Positions 24,070 to 31,610 of a DNA stretch of 55,729 bases are shown here, piece after piece. The notes under the pieces are model-generated. The model was not told the DNA's origin, ran no database searches, and worked only from the letters and a program-made list of their open reading frames with translations. The stretch comes from Spirochaetales bacterium (GTDB lineage: Bacteria > Spirochaetota > Spirochaetia > DSM-2461): contig JAFGXR010000098.1 in assembly GCA_016936555.1 (NCBI GenBank), positions 1 to 55,729 on the forward strand. The letters are read 5' to 3'. Every line of letters starts with the position of its first letter. Position 1 is the first letter of the stretch. Both the position numbers and the translations under genes were made by a program.

Positions 24070-24738
24070 ATGAAGCGGTTAAAAGAAGAGATAGTCGAGG
24101 AACTTGAGTTCCGGATTCTTTCAGAAAAATACAACCCCGGCGAAAGGCTTCCCGCGGAGAGGGAGCTGGCTGAGGAATTCGCCGTATCGAGGCCGGTCGT
24201 TCACGAAGCCCTCCTTATCCTGGAGGGACGGGGACTCGTTACAATGCGGCCACGCCACGGCGTGGTCGTCAATGATTTCCGGCAGATGGGAACAGTCGAT
24301 CTGCTGACGACATTGCTCCTCCATACGGAAGAGGAGAATCTGAATGCTCATGTTCTGGCCAGTCTTTACCGGGTCAGGGCCCTGATGGAAAGCGATGCGG
24401 CCCTTCTGGCCTGTGATCGGGGAACACCGGAAGACTGGGATCAGCTGGAAAATCTCATGAGTTTCGAATCGGCTCTTTCCGATCCCCGGGAGCTGGCGCT
24501 CCGGGACTTCGCGATACATCAGCAGATTGCCCTTATAAGCGGCAATATCGTTTATCCGCTGCTGATCAACTCTCTCAAGCCGGTTTATCTCGAATACCTG
24601 AAGAACTTCTACGGAAAAAAAGGCGACAGTCCTGAAATCCGGAAACGGCAGAGAGAGCTGCTGGACAGTCTCCGGGAAGGCAACGGAGCCAAATCGGGAA
24701 ATATCATGAAAGAACTCAGTTCGTATACGCTGGAGTGA
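24070..24738 (+). CDS. GntR-family regulator, FadR/FCD subfamily
   Basis: 222 residues. The N-terminal winged helix (about 1-70) has the GntR pattern GERLPAERELAEEFAVSRPV followed by EALLILEGRGLV. The C-terminal 140 residues are an all-helical FCD ligand domain (RVRALMESDAALLAC, LRDFAIHQQIALISGN). FCD proteins sense organic acids or sugar acids, usually intermediates of the pathway they control. It starts an operon of five redox/kinase genes and the next start codon is nine bases past its stop. AGAGG precedes ATG 24070. Confidence 0.92.
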   Translation: MKRLKEEIVEELEFRILSEKYNPGERLPAERELAEEFAVSRPVVHEALLILEGRGLVTMRPRHGVVVNDFRQMGTVDLLTTLLLHTEEENLNAHVLASLYRVRALMESDAALLACDRGTPEDWDQLENLMSFESALSDPRELALRDFAIHQQIALISGNIVYPLLINSLKPVYLEYLKNFYGKKGDSPEIRKRQRELLDSLREGNGAKSGNIMKELSSYTLE

Positions 24739-24746
24739 GGAGCTCT

Positions 24747-26447
24747 ATGAATAAATTAAAGAAGGTGACAAAGGAGCTGGCAAAGCTCGGTCTCGGAGGA
24801 GACGTTCAGGCCTCCGAATTCCGCAAGTCGGTCCGTCTGACCGGTCATGTCGGTTCCTGGGATGAGAAAGTCGCGGCGGGATTCGCCGCGGCAAACAGGG
24901 GATACAAAGGGGTCCTCAACGATATCACTGTCGAGGGTGTCGGTGAGGAGAAGATTTACCGCTATGATCCGGGAGACCGGGATCTGGAAGGGCGTTATTT
25001 CGATGTCCTCATCATCGGAGGCGGTATCATAGGCTGCGCGACGGCCCGGGAACTGGCCCGGTATGACATTTCCATTGCCATTCTGGAGAAGGAAGAGGAT
25101 CTGGCCATGCAGACCTCCAGCCGGAACGACGGTATGATCCATCCGGGATTCGCCGCCCATCCGGGATCGAAAAAAGCCCATTACAACATCCTGGGAAACA
25201 GAATGTACACAAAGTGGGCCGAAGAGCTGGGTTTTGAACTGAAACGGCCCGGTTCTCTGGTCCTCTTTCCCTCTAGACTGGAAAAGTACCTGGTTCCCCT
25301 TATGAAGATGAGAGCCCGGAAAAACGGAGTCGACGGCCATTACCGGTACATATCCCGGAAGAAGGTTTTCGAAATGGAACCCAATGTCACGGAAGATCAG
25401 CAGGGGGCGTTCTTTCTTCCTTCGGCGGGCATCATCTCTCCCTATAAAGCGACGATAGCCATGGCGGAGAATGCCCTTCAGAACGGGGCGGATGTCTTTC
25501 TCAACTGCTTTGTCGAGTCCTTTGAGATGGACGGCGGGAGAATTGCCTCTGTCAGGATCGGCAGGGGAACCGTGAAGTGCGGCGCGGTGATCAACTGCGC
25601 GGGAAATTTCGCCGATATCATCGCCGAGCTTGCGGATGACCGTTTTTTCAGTCTCCACGGGCGTAAGGGGACGGAATGCATCCTCGACCGCAATACGGGG
25701 CTGACTCAGCACAGCATTCTCTCCATGCCCCGACTCATCCAGAGAAAATCAAAAACCAAGGGCGGGGGCGTCGTTCCCTGTATCGAGGGCAATATACTGC
25801 TCGGCCCCACGGCGGAGGAGCAGCCCTGGAGAGAGGACTTTTCCACAGACAGAGGCCATTTTCAGGAATTGCTGCAGAAACTGGACCTCAATACAAAACT
25901 GAGCGGCTCTTCGGTCATCACTTATTTCTCGGGGATCCGTCCCGCCTCCTGGGAGGAGGATTTTATTATCGAGCCTTCGGAGCGGGTGGCGAATCTGGTC
26001 CATGGCGCGGCGATACAATCCCCCGGAGTGGCCTCCGCTCCGGCTATAGCTGTCGACCTGGCAAAGATGACTGTTGATATTCTATCCAAAGATAAAACTG
26101 TCGAAGAAAAAACCGGCTTCAACCCCAGGCGAACCGTTTCCTACCATCAGATTGAAACCGTTGAAGAGCGCCGGGAAATGGTCGGGAAAAATCCACTGTA
26201 CGGCAATATCATCTGCCGGTGCGAGACCATTTCAGAGCAGGAGATCCGCGATGTTCTGCGGGGACCCATACCGGTTAATTCCCTCGATGGGGTCAAGAGG
26301 CGGATCCGGGCCGGTGCGGGACGCTGCCACGGCGGGTTCTGCACGCCGAAAATCATGGAGATCATATCCGACGAGCTGGGGATTCCCATGGTTGAAATCA
26401 CCCGGAAAGGAGACAGTTCGCCGGTTCTGTCGGGAGAGGCAAAATGA
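24747..26447 (+). CDS. GlpA-like FAD dehydrogenase with BON-like N-terminus and BFD Fe-S domain
   Basis: About 566 residues. Residues about 20-75 (VRLTGHVGSWDEKVAAGFAA then GVLNDITVEG) look like a BON domain. Then follows a DAO/GlpA flavoprotein with FAD-binding VLIIGGGIIGCATARELARY near residue 92, and at the end a BFD-like [2Fe-2S] domain with Cys in ICRCET and GRCHGGFC. Relatives are anaerobic glycerol-3-phosphate dehydrogenases. ATG 24747 has GAGGAG four bases upstream and is preferred over an in-frame GTG at 24735. It overlaps the next gene by four bases. Substrate not proven; a phosphorylated polyol made by the operon's kinase is likely. Confidence 0.82.
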   Translation: MNKLKKVTKELAKLGLGGDVQASEFRKSVRLTGHVGSWDEKVAAGFAAANRGYKGVLNDITVEGVGEEKIYRYDPGDRDLEGRYFDVLIIGGGIIGCATARELARYDISIAILEKEEDLAMQTSSRNDGMIHPGFAAHPGSKKAHYNILGNRMYTKWAEELGFELKRPGSLVLFPSRLEKYLVPLMKMRARKNGVDGHYRYISRKKVFEMEPNVTEDQQGAFFLPSAGIISPYKATIAMAENALQNGADVFLNCFVESFEMDGGRIASVRIGRGTVKCGAVINCAGNFADIIAELADDRFFSLHGRKGTECILDRNTGLTQHSILSMPRLIQRKSKTKGGGVVPCIEGNILLGPTAEEQPWREDFSTDRGHFQELLQKLDLNTKLSGSSVITYFSGIRPASWEEDFIIEPSERVANLVHGAAIQSPGVASAPAIAVDLAKMTVDILSKDKTVEEKTGFNPRRTVSYHQIETVEERREMVGKNPLYGNIICRCETISEQEIRDVLRGPIPVNSLDGVKRRIRAGAGRCHGGFCTPKIMEIISDELGIPMVEITRKGDSSPVLSGEAK

Positions 26448-27436
26448 AGAATGTCTACGATGTTATTGTCATCGGGGCCGGTCCCGCCGGCATGGCTTCA
26501 GCACTGACAGCCCGTGAAAAGGGTTCATCAGTCTTGATTATAGAGCGGGAGGACCGTCCCGGGGGCATACTCAACCAATGCATACACGACGGGTTCGGGC
26601 TGGTCAAATTCAATGAGAAACTGACCGGTCCCGAATATGCCGACCGCTATGTCCGATGGATTGACGAGGCCGGGATTGAGATTCTGACCAGCACTTTCCT
26701 GCTGGAACTTATAAAGGATGAGGATGAGTTCCGGATGAAACTGGTCAGCGCCGAAAAAGGCGTTTTTTCCCTCCGGGGGAAAGCCGTTGTTGTCAGCACG
26801 GGGTGCCGGGAGCGTTCGGACCGCCAGATCTTTATTCACGGAGACCGTCCGGCGGGTATCTTTACAGCGGGGCAGGCCCAGGCTTTTATCAACCGCATGG
26901 GGTATATGCCGGGCAGGCGGGCCGTTATTCTGGGAAGCGGCGACATCGGGTTGATAATGGCCAGGCGCCTGACTCTCGAGGGGGCGGAAGTGGAGGGTGT
27001 CTATGAGATTCAATCCCGGCCATCGGGTCTTCAGAGGAATATCAGCCAGTGTCTCAACGATTTCTCCATACCCCTTCATCTCGGCCGGACTGTATCCCGG
27101 GTCATCGGGAAAGGGCGCATCGAAGCGGTGGAAGTGGTTTCTGTCGATGAGCGGATGAATCCCGTAAAGGGAACGGAAGCCATTGTTCCCTGCGACTGTC
27201 TCATCCTCTCCGTCGGTCTGATTCCGGAGATCGATATTCTGAAAGATCTGCCTGTGGTTAAGGACGGAAAGACCGGCGGCATCGTGACGGATGACCGGAT
27301 GGAGAGTCCGCAGGTTCCGGGACTCTTCTCCTGCGGCAATGCCCACCATGTCTATGATCTTGTCGATTATGTTTCAGAGAGCGGGGAAATCGCCGGATCC
27401 GCCGCGTCGGAGTTCGCGAGGGAGGCCGCTATATGA
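26444..27436 (+). CDS. NAD(P)/FAD-dependent oxidoreductase subunit
   Basis: 330 residues of pyridine-nucleotide-disulfide oxidoreductase type without the redox disulfide: FAD motif VIVIGAGPAGMASAL at the start, second nucleotide motif VILGSGDIGLIMARRL near residue 162, and the late GLFSCGNAHHVYDLV motif. In Thermotoga, Clostridia and Treponema the same flavoprotein sits between a GlpA-like protein and a DUF1667 protein, which suggests a three-part complex passing electrons from the dehydrogenase to NAD(P) or quinone. Overlaps on both sides (ATGA) indicate tight coupling. Confidence 0.85.
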   Translation: MKNVYDVIVIGAGPAGMASALTAREKGSSVLIIEREDRPGGILNQCIHDGFGLVKFNEKLTGPEYADRYVRWIDEAGIEILTSTFLLELIKDEDEFRMKLVSAEKGVFSLRGKAVVVSTGCRERSDRQIFIHGDRPAGIFTAGQAQAFINRMGYMPGRRAVILGSGDIGLIMARRLTLEGAEVEGVYEIQSRPSGLQRNISQCLNDFSIPLHLGRTVSRVIGKGRIEAVEVVSVDERMNPVKGTEAIVPCDCLILSVGLIPEIDILKDLPVVKDGKTGGIVTDDRMESPQVPGLFSCGNAHHVYDLVDYVSESGEIAGSAASEFAREAAI

Positions 27437-27783
27437 AAAACATGACCTGTATTGTCTGTCCCAAAGGTTGTTCTCTTCAGATCGAAGAAAAGGAAAGCGG
27501 ATTTGAGGTCCGCGGCGCTCTGTGCCCCCGGGGAGAGCGATATGCCCTTCAGGAGATGACCGATCCGCGGCGGACTCTTCAGACGACAATCAGAACAGCG
27601 ATTCCCGGCTGCAGAAGAGCGGCTGTGAGGACGTCGAAGGAAGTTCCCCTCGGGGAGATCTTTTCCTATATGGATGCCATCAAAGGCGTTATTCTGGAAG
27701 AAAAAAAGGAATGCGGTTCCGTCCTGGCCCGGGGACTCTGCGGCAGCGATGTGGACCTGATTCTGACTGAGAGGTTGTACTGA
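27433..27783 (+). CDS. DUF1667 protein
   Basis: 116 residues with a Cys-rich start (CIVCPKGCSL, then ALCPRGERYA), the signature of DUF1667, followed by a small domain of unknown role. The four Cys near the N-terminus suit a metal or Fe-S site. DUF1667 genes regularly follow the two flavoproteins seen here, so it is probably the third subunit of the dehydrogenase. Its stop codon shares a base with the kinase start (TGATG). Confidence 0.85.
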   Translation: MKNMTCIVCPKGCSLQIEEKESGFEVRGALCPRGERYALQEMTDPRRTLQTTIRTAIPGCRRAAVRTSKEVPLGEIFSYMDAIKGVILEEKKECGSVLARGLCGSDVDLILTERLY

Positions 27784-29342
27784 TGGATAAACTGCTCCTT
27801 TCCGTGGACTGCGGAACCCAGAGCCTGAGAACCATTATTTTCGACAGGAGAGGAAACATCATCGAAAAGGCGAAGATGGAATATGAGCCCTATTTCAGCT
27901 CCCGTCCCGGCTGGGCGGAGCAGGACGGCGAGCTGTTCTGGAATTCTCTTGTCGAAGGGTGCCGCCGGCTGAAGGAAATGAACCCTGACGCCTTTGCCGC
28001 GATAGCCGCTGTGGGTATAACGGCTCAAAGGGACACCTGTGTCAATCTGGGCCGCGACGGCAAACCTCTACGCCCCGTCATCTCCTGGCTCGATAACAGG
28101 AAAGCCTCCCGGCAGTGGATTCCCAATCTGCTCTGGAAGATCATATACGGCGTCATCGGCATGACCGAAACGATTGCCAAGGTTCAGTGCGAGGGAAAAT
28201 CCAACTGGATCCGGGAACACGAGCCGGAAATCTGGGAGAAAACCTGGAAATATCTCGGTATTTCCGCCTTCCTCAACTACCGGCTTACCGGGGAGTTCCG
28301 GGACTCCATTGCCTCGACGATCGGCCACTACCCGGTCAATTACAAAAAACTCCGCTGGGAGAAAGCGGGAGGGCAGAACAGCAATCTCTTTCCCGTGGAG
28401 AAGGACAAGCTCTGGGAAATCGTCGAACCGGGAACCGTTGTCGGATATCTTCATGAAAAGGCCGCCGATGCGACGGGATTGCCTGCCGGAACGCCTGTTG
28501 TGGGCTGCGGCAGCGACAAGGGATGCGAAACCCTGGGGATGGGGGTGCTGGACGAGACGAAAGCCTCTCTCAGTTTCGGAACAACCGCCACAGTGCAGAC
28601 CACGTCGCACCGCTACTACGAACCGGTCCGTTTCATGCCGGCTTATCCCGCGTCGGTTCCACGGAAATTCAACCCCGAGCTGATGATCTACCGGGGGTTC
28701 TGGATGATCCGCTGGTTCCGCGATGAGTTCGGCTATGAAGAGCTGAAAAAAGCCGAGAAGACGGGCCGGATTCCCGAAGAGTATCTCAACGCCCTGCTCG
28801 ATGAAGTTCCCGCCGGTTCGCTGGGTCTGCTGGTTCACCCATTCTGGGGGCCGAGCCTTAAGAAACCCTTTGAAAAGGGCTCTATGATCGGTTTCGGCGG
28901 TGCTCACAAGAAATCCCACATGTACCGCGCCATCCTGGAAGGTCTGGGATATGCCCTCAGGGAAGGGTTGGAGAAAATCGAGAAGAAAAGCGGAAAGCAT
29001 GCGGAAAAGATCATGGTTTCGGGAGGCGCCAGCCAGAGCGACCGGATCTGCCAGCTCTCGGCGGATATTTTCGGACGGACCATGGTCCGGGGCAGGACGT
29101 ACGAAACATCGGCTCTGGGAGCGGCTATCAATACAGCCATGGGGATCGGCCTCTATAATTCCTATGAGGAAGCTGTGGAGCATATGGTTCATTACGAGGA
29201 GAAGGAATTCCATCCCGATAAAGAGAACAACGCTCTTTACGAGAAGCTCTATCCTATCTTCCTCAAAATCAATCCCCTGCTGGAAAACATATTCGACGAG
29301 ATTCAGGCCGCCACGGGCTATCCTGAAAAACTCAGCCTTTAA
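27783..29342 (+). CDS. FGGY-family sugar/polyol kinase
   Basis: 519 residues with the two actin-like domains of FGGY kinases: phosphate-1 segment LLSVDCGTQSLRTIIFD at the start, GWAEQDGELFW near residue 44, SWLDNRKA, a GCGSDKGCETLGMGV turn, and a late MVSGGASQSDRICQLSADIF motif. It phosphorylates a polyol or ketose with ATP. Similarity in the N-terminal part is closer to xylulokinase-like members than to classic GlpK (GWAEQD rather than the GlpK pattern), so the substrate may not be glycerol. Next to a GlpA-like enzyme, the product is likely its substrate. Confidence 0.85.
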   Translation: MDKLLLSVDCGTQSLRTIIFDRRGNIIEKAKMEYEPYFSSRPGWAEQDGELFWNSLVEGCRRLKEMNPDAFAAIAAVGITAQRDTCVNLGRDGKPLRPVISWLDNRKASRQWIPNLLWKIIYGVIGMTETIAKVQCEGKSNWIREHEPEIWEKTWKYLGISAFLNYRLTGEFRDSIASTIGHYPVNYKKLRWEKAGGQNSNLFPVEKDKLWEIVEPGTVVGYLHEKAADATGLPAGTPVVGCGSDKGCETLGMGVLDETKASLSFGTTATVQTTSHRYYEPVRFMPAYPASVPRKFNPELMIYRGFWMIRWFRDEFGYEELKKAEKTGRIPEEYLNALLDEVPAGSLGLLVHPFWGPSLKKPFEKGSMIGFGGAHKKSHMYRAILEGLGYALREGLEKIEKKSGKHAEKIMVSGGASQSDRICQLSADIFGRTMVRGRTYETSALGAAINTAMGIGLYNSYEEAVEHMVHYEEKEFHPDKENNALYEKLYPIFLKINPLLENIFDEIQAATGYPEKLSL

Positions 29343-29365
29343 TCAGAAAAAATAGGAGACGTGCA

Positions 29366-31114
29366 ATGGCTAAGAAAAAACTCACAATGCCGGCCTGGAA
29401 TCATCAGGCACCGGAACCGGGAACATACCGGTCTATCTTCAAATGGGGGGATCCCGATGAATTCAAACATCCGAGCGAGCAGCTTTTCGATCTGATCCGT
29501 TCGGAATTCGATCTTCCCGACAGCCATTTTGAAAAAACGGAGAATGAGGGATTTGAAAAGGTTGAGCTCCCCGATCATCCGTCGCTTCTCGACAGAAAGC
29601 ATGTCGAAGCTATAGGGGATATCGTCGGAGAGGAAAATATCTCCCTATCCGATTACGACCGCCTCAACTACTCCTCGGGGTACGCCATGGAGGAGATAAT
29701 GGAGATGCGCCGCGGCGAAGTTCACGAGATCTCCGACCTGGTTGTCCATCCCCGCCATAGCGATGATGTCAGGGCTGTCGTCCGATATTGTAATGAACAT
29801 GGAATTCCCGTCTATGTCTTCGGCGGCGGATCGTCGGTCAACTTCGGCCTCCGCCCGACGAAGGGGGGGATCACCCTGGTCATGTGCACCCACATGAATA
29901 AAGTCGTTGAGCTGAACGAGACGGACAAAACCTGTACCGTTCAGGCGGGCATGATGGGGCCGGCTTATGAAACGGCCTTGAACAACGCGAAAGAGCTCTT
30001 CGGAACGAAGCGGAACTACTGCTGCGGCCATTACCCCCAGTCCTTCGAATATTCCACAGTGGGCGGCTGGATCGTCACGCTCGGGGCGGGGCAGCAGTCA
30101 TCCTATTACGGCGATGCCTACGATATCGTCCTGGGAATGGAGTTCGTCACACCGGTCGGAGATATCAGAACCCATAATTTCAGGGCGACGGCGACCGGGC
30201 CCAAAGTAAACGATATCCTCAAAGGCTCGGAGGGGACTTACGGAATCTGCGTGGAGGTTACCTGCAAAATCTTCTACCATCAGCCGGAAAACTACGTTCC
30301 CATGGGATTCATGTTCAAAACCTTTGAAGAGGGGATCGCCGCGGCCAGAGAAATTTCCCAGGGCGAATTCGGCTTTCCCGGAGTCATGCGGATTTCCGAC
30401 GGCGAAGAGACCTCCATGGGGTTGAAACTCTACGGAATCGAAGGGACCTGGATGGGGACGGCTATCGACCTGTTCGGTTACAAGTCGGGAGAGAGAAGCC
30501 TCTTTCTCATGCAGGCCGAAGGGGAAAGGGGATTCGCCCGCAACGTGGCGAAAAATATCCGCAGGATCTGCCGGAAACACGGGGCCATGTACCTGACAGG
30601 CTATCCCATCAAAAAATGGGAGCACGGGCGGTACCGCGACCCCTATCTGAGAGAGGACCTGGGGGATTACGGTCTGATCATCGACACATTCGAGACATCG
30701 GTCAGCTGGAGCAATCTCCACAATCTCCATCAGAAGTTGAGAGAGTACATCAAGCAGCGCCCTCATACCATGGCCATGTCCCATGCCTCCCACTTTTATT
30801 CCGAAGGGACGAATCTCTACATTATATTCTTCACCCATATGGACCGGCTCGAGGAATACAGAATTTTTCAGAAGGGAATCTTTGAGACTATTGTCTCCAA
30901 TGGAGGATCATTATCACATCATCATGGTGTAGGCCGGATGATTTCTCCCTGGATGGAGGAGCATCTGGGTAAAGTTCAACTTGATGTTCTGAAGGCTTTG
31001 AAACGTCATTTTGATCCCAATAATATCATGAATCCCGGAGGACAGATGGGGGTTGATTTCGAAGCTTCCGATCTTGTCGATCACGAGTGGAGAATTGACT
31101 GGAAGAGTCTATAA
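29366..31114 (+). CDS. FAD-linked oxidoreductase of the alkyl-DHAP synthase (AGPS) type
   Basis: 582 residues. A PCMH-type FAD-binding domain (VYVFGGGSSVNFGL near residue 150, then the YSTVGGWIVTLGAGQQS segment) is followed by a cap domain with the AGPS hallmark SLSHHHGVGR near residue 516 and the TGYPIKKW...DYGLIIDTFET region that matches AGPS catalytic surroundings. AGPS swaps the acyl group of acyl-DHAP for a fatty alcohol in ether-lipid synthesis; bacterial relatives include alcohol and hydroxy-acid oxidases. AGGAGA precedes ATG 29366. It is the last gene of the operon, before a terminator. Reaction not determined. Confidence 0.82.
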   Translation: MAKKKLTMPAWNHQAPEPGTYRSIFKWGDPDEFKHPSEQLFDLIRSEFDLPDSHFEKTENEGFEKVELPDHPSLLDRKHVEAIGDIVGEENISLSDYDRLNYSSGYAMEEIMEMRRGEVHEISDLVVHPRHSDDVRAVVRYCNEHGIPVYVFGGGSSVNFGLRPTKGGITLVMCTHMNKVVELNETDKTCTVQAGMMGPAYETALNNAKELFGTKRNYCCGHYPQSFEYSTVGGWIVTLGAGQQSSYYGDAYDIVLGMEFVTPVGDIRTHNFRATATGPKVNDILKGSEGTYGICVEVTCKIFYHQPENYVPMGFMFKTFEEGIAAAREISQGEFGFPGVMRISDGEETSMGLKLYGIEGTWMGTAIDLFGYKSGERSLFLMQAEGERGFARNVAKNIRRICRKHGAMYLTGYPIKKWEHGRYRDPYLREDLGDYGLIIDTFETSVSWSNLHNLHQKLREYIKQRPHTMAMSHASHFYSEGTNLYIIFFTHMDRLEEYRIFQKGIFETIVSNGGSLSHHHGVGRMISPWMEEHLGKVQLDVLKALKRHFDPNNIMNPGGQMGVDFEASDLVDHEWRIDWKSL

Positions 31115-31164
31115 ATAATTGTATTGTAAATAAATATATAAATAGACATTTCTCGTTTCCTGCA

Positions 31165-31206
31165 AGCCGGCTTAATTTTAAAGCCGGCTGTTCTATTTGT
31201 TTTTTG
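31165..31206 (+). terminator. Terminator of the GntR redox operon
   Basis: Perfect 9-bp stem AGCCGGCTT (31165-31173)/AAGCCGGCT (31181-31189) with a 7-base loop, followed by GTTCTATTTGTTTTTT. It lies 50 bases after the last stop codon and separates this operon from the starch locus. Confidence 0.88.
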
Positions 31207-31265
31207 ATTTAAATATAAAGTAATTTTATTGTACCTGAAAACAGAAAAGAATATGTTTTTTTTTC

Positions 31266-31294
31266 TTGACGGCACTAAAAATCAGATTGATAAT
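31266..31294 (+). promoter_or_regulatory. Promoter of the starch locus
   Basis: -35 TTGACG (31266-31271), 17-base spacer and -10 GATAAT (31289-31294). Transcription would begin near 31301, inside the first operator, leaving an unusually long leader of about 310 bases before the first gene. Confidence 0.7.
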
Positions 31295-31300
31295 TGCAAA

Positions 31301-31316
31301 ATGCAAGCGATTGCAT
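31301..31316. promoter_or_regulatory. LacI-type operator O1
   Basis: ATGCAAGCGATTGCAT, a 16-bp near-perfect palindrome of the form bound by LacI-family repressors such as MalR or CcpA-like proteins. It directly overlaps the expected transcription start and abuts O2. Together the two are embedded in a longer inverted repeat (31297-31309 with 31324-31336, 13-bp arms). Confidence 0.75.
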
Positions 31317-31332
31317 ATGCAAGCGCTTGCAT
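31317..31332. promoter_or_regulatory. LacI-type operator O2
   Basis: ATGCAAGCGCTTGCAT, a perfect 16-bp palindrome immediately next to O1. It shares the TGCAAGCG...TTGCA core with O1 and O3, indicating one common regulator, which is not encoded in this window. Confidence 0.78.
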
Positions 31333-31375
31333 TTTGTGGAGAAAAAGATATCTGTAAAAGTCTTTTATTTTTTAT

Positions 31376-31403
31376 CCCGCAATGCAAGCGGTTGCATTGC
31401 GGG
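31376..31403. promoter_or_regulatory. LacI-type operator O3 within a 28-bp inverted repeat
   Basis: The operator core is ATGCAAGCGGTTGCAT (31382-31397). It sits inside a longer repeat with 12-base arms CCCGCAATGCAA and TTGCATTGCGGG around GCGG. It is 65 bp downstream of O2 (about six helical turns), which would allow a looped repressor complex; in RNA the same sequence would form a stable hairpin in the leader. Confidence 0.72.
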
Positions 31404-31496
31404 CGTTAAAAGTGAGGTTCATTCTTGTGTCTGCTTAAAAGTACTGTTTTTCCAGTCTCCCTGAAGAAAGAGTCGTTTCAGCTCTTTGTTCATTAC

Positions 31497-31523
31497 CCTT
31501 AATCCTTCTTTTCAGGATTAAGG
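31497..31523 (+). other. Leader hairpin upstream of the starch locus
   Basis: Perfect 10-bp stem CCTTAATCCT (31497-31506)/AGGATTAAGG (31514-31523) with a 7-base pyrimidine-rich loop. No U-tract follows, so it is not a normal terminator. It lies about 90 bases before the first start codon; a role in leader stability or attenuation is possible. Confidence 0.45.
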
Positions 31524-31610
31524 AATAAAAAGATCAAAAAAGGAATATCTCACAATTTGGATTTTCCGCTTACGGCGGAGAAAATACCAGGAAATACAAA
31601 GGAGGAATAG

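Noticed and set aside
23872-24134. 78-residue minus-strand frame before the GntR gene
   Set aside because: It runs into the regulator gene and its promoter, lacks a ribosome site and has no motif.
28068-29213. Long minus-strand frame opposite the FGGY kinase gene
   Set aside because: It lies wholly inside a well-supported gene, has no ribosome-binding site, and its translation is rich in His, Arg and Pro without domain motifs. It is a shadow of codon bias.
31301-31403. CRISPR-like repeats (TGCAAGCG cores)
   Set aside because: Only three palindromic copies with unequal spacing at a promoter; these are operators, and no cas gene is present.
31382-31523. Possible riboswitch in the starch leader
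   Set aside because: The hairpins are simple inverted repeats that fit operators or stability elements; I see no conserved core of any known riboswitch class.
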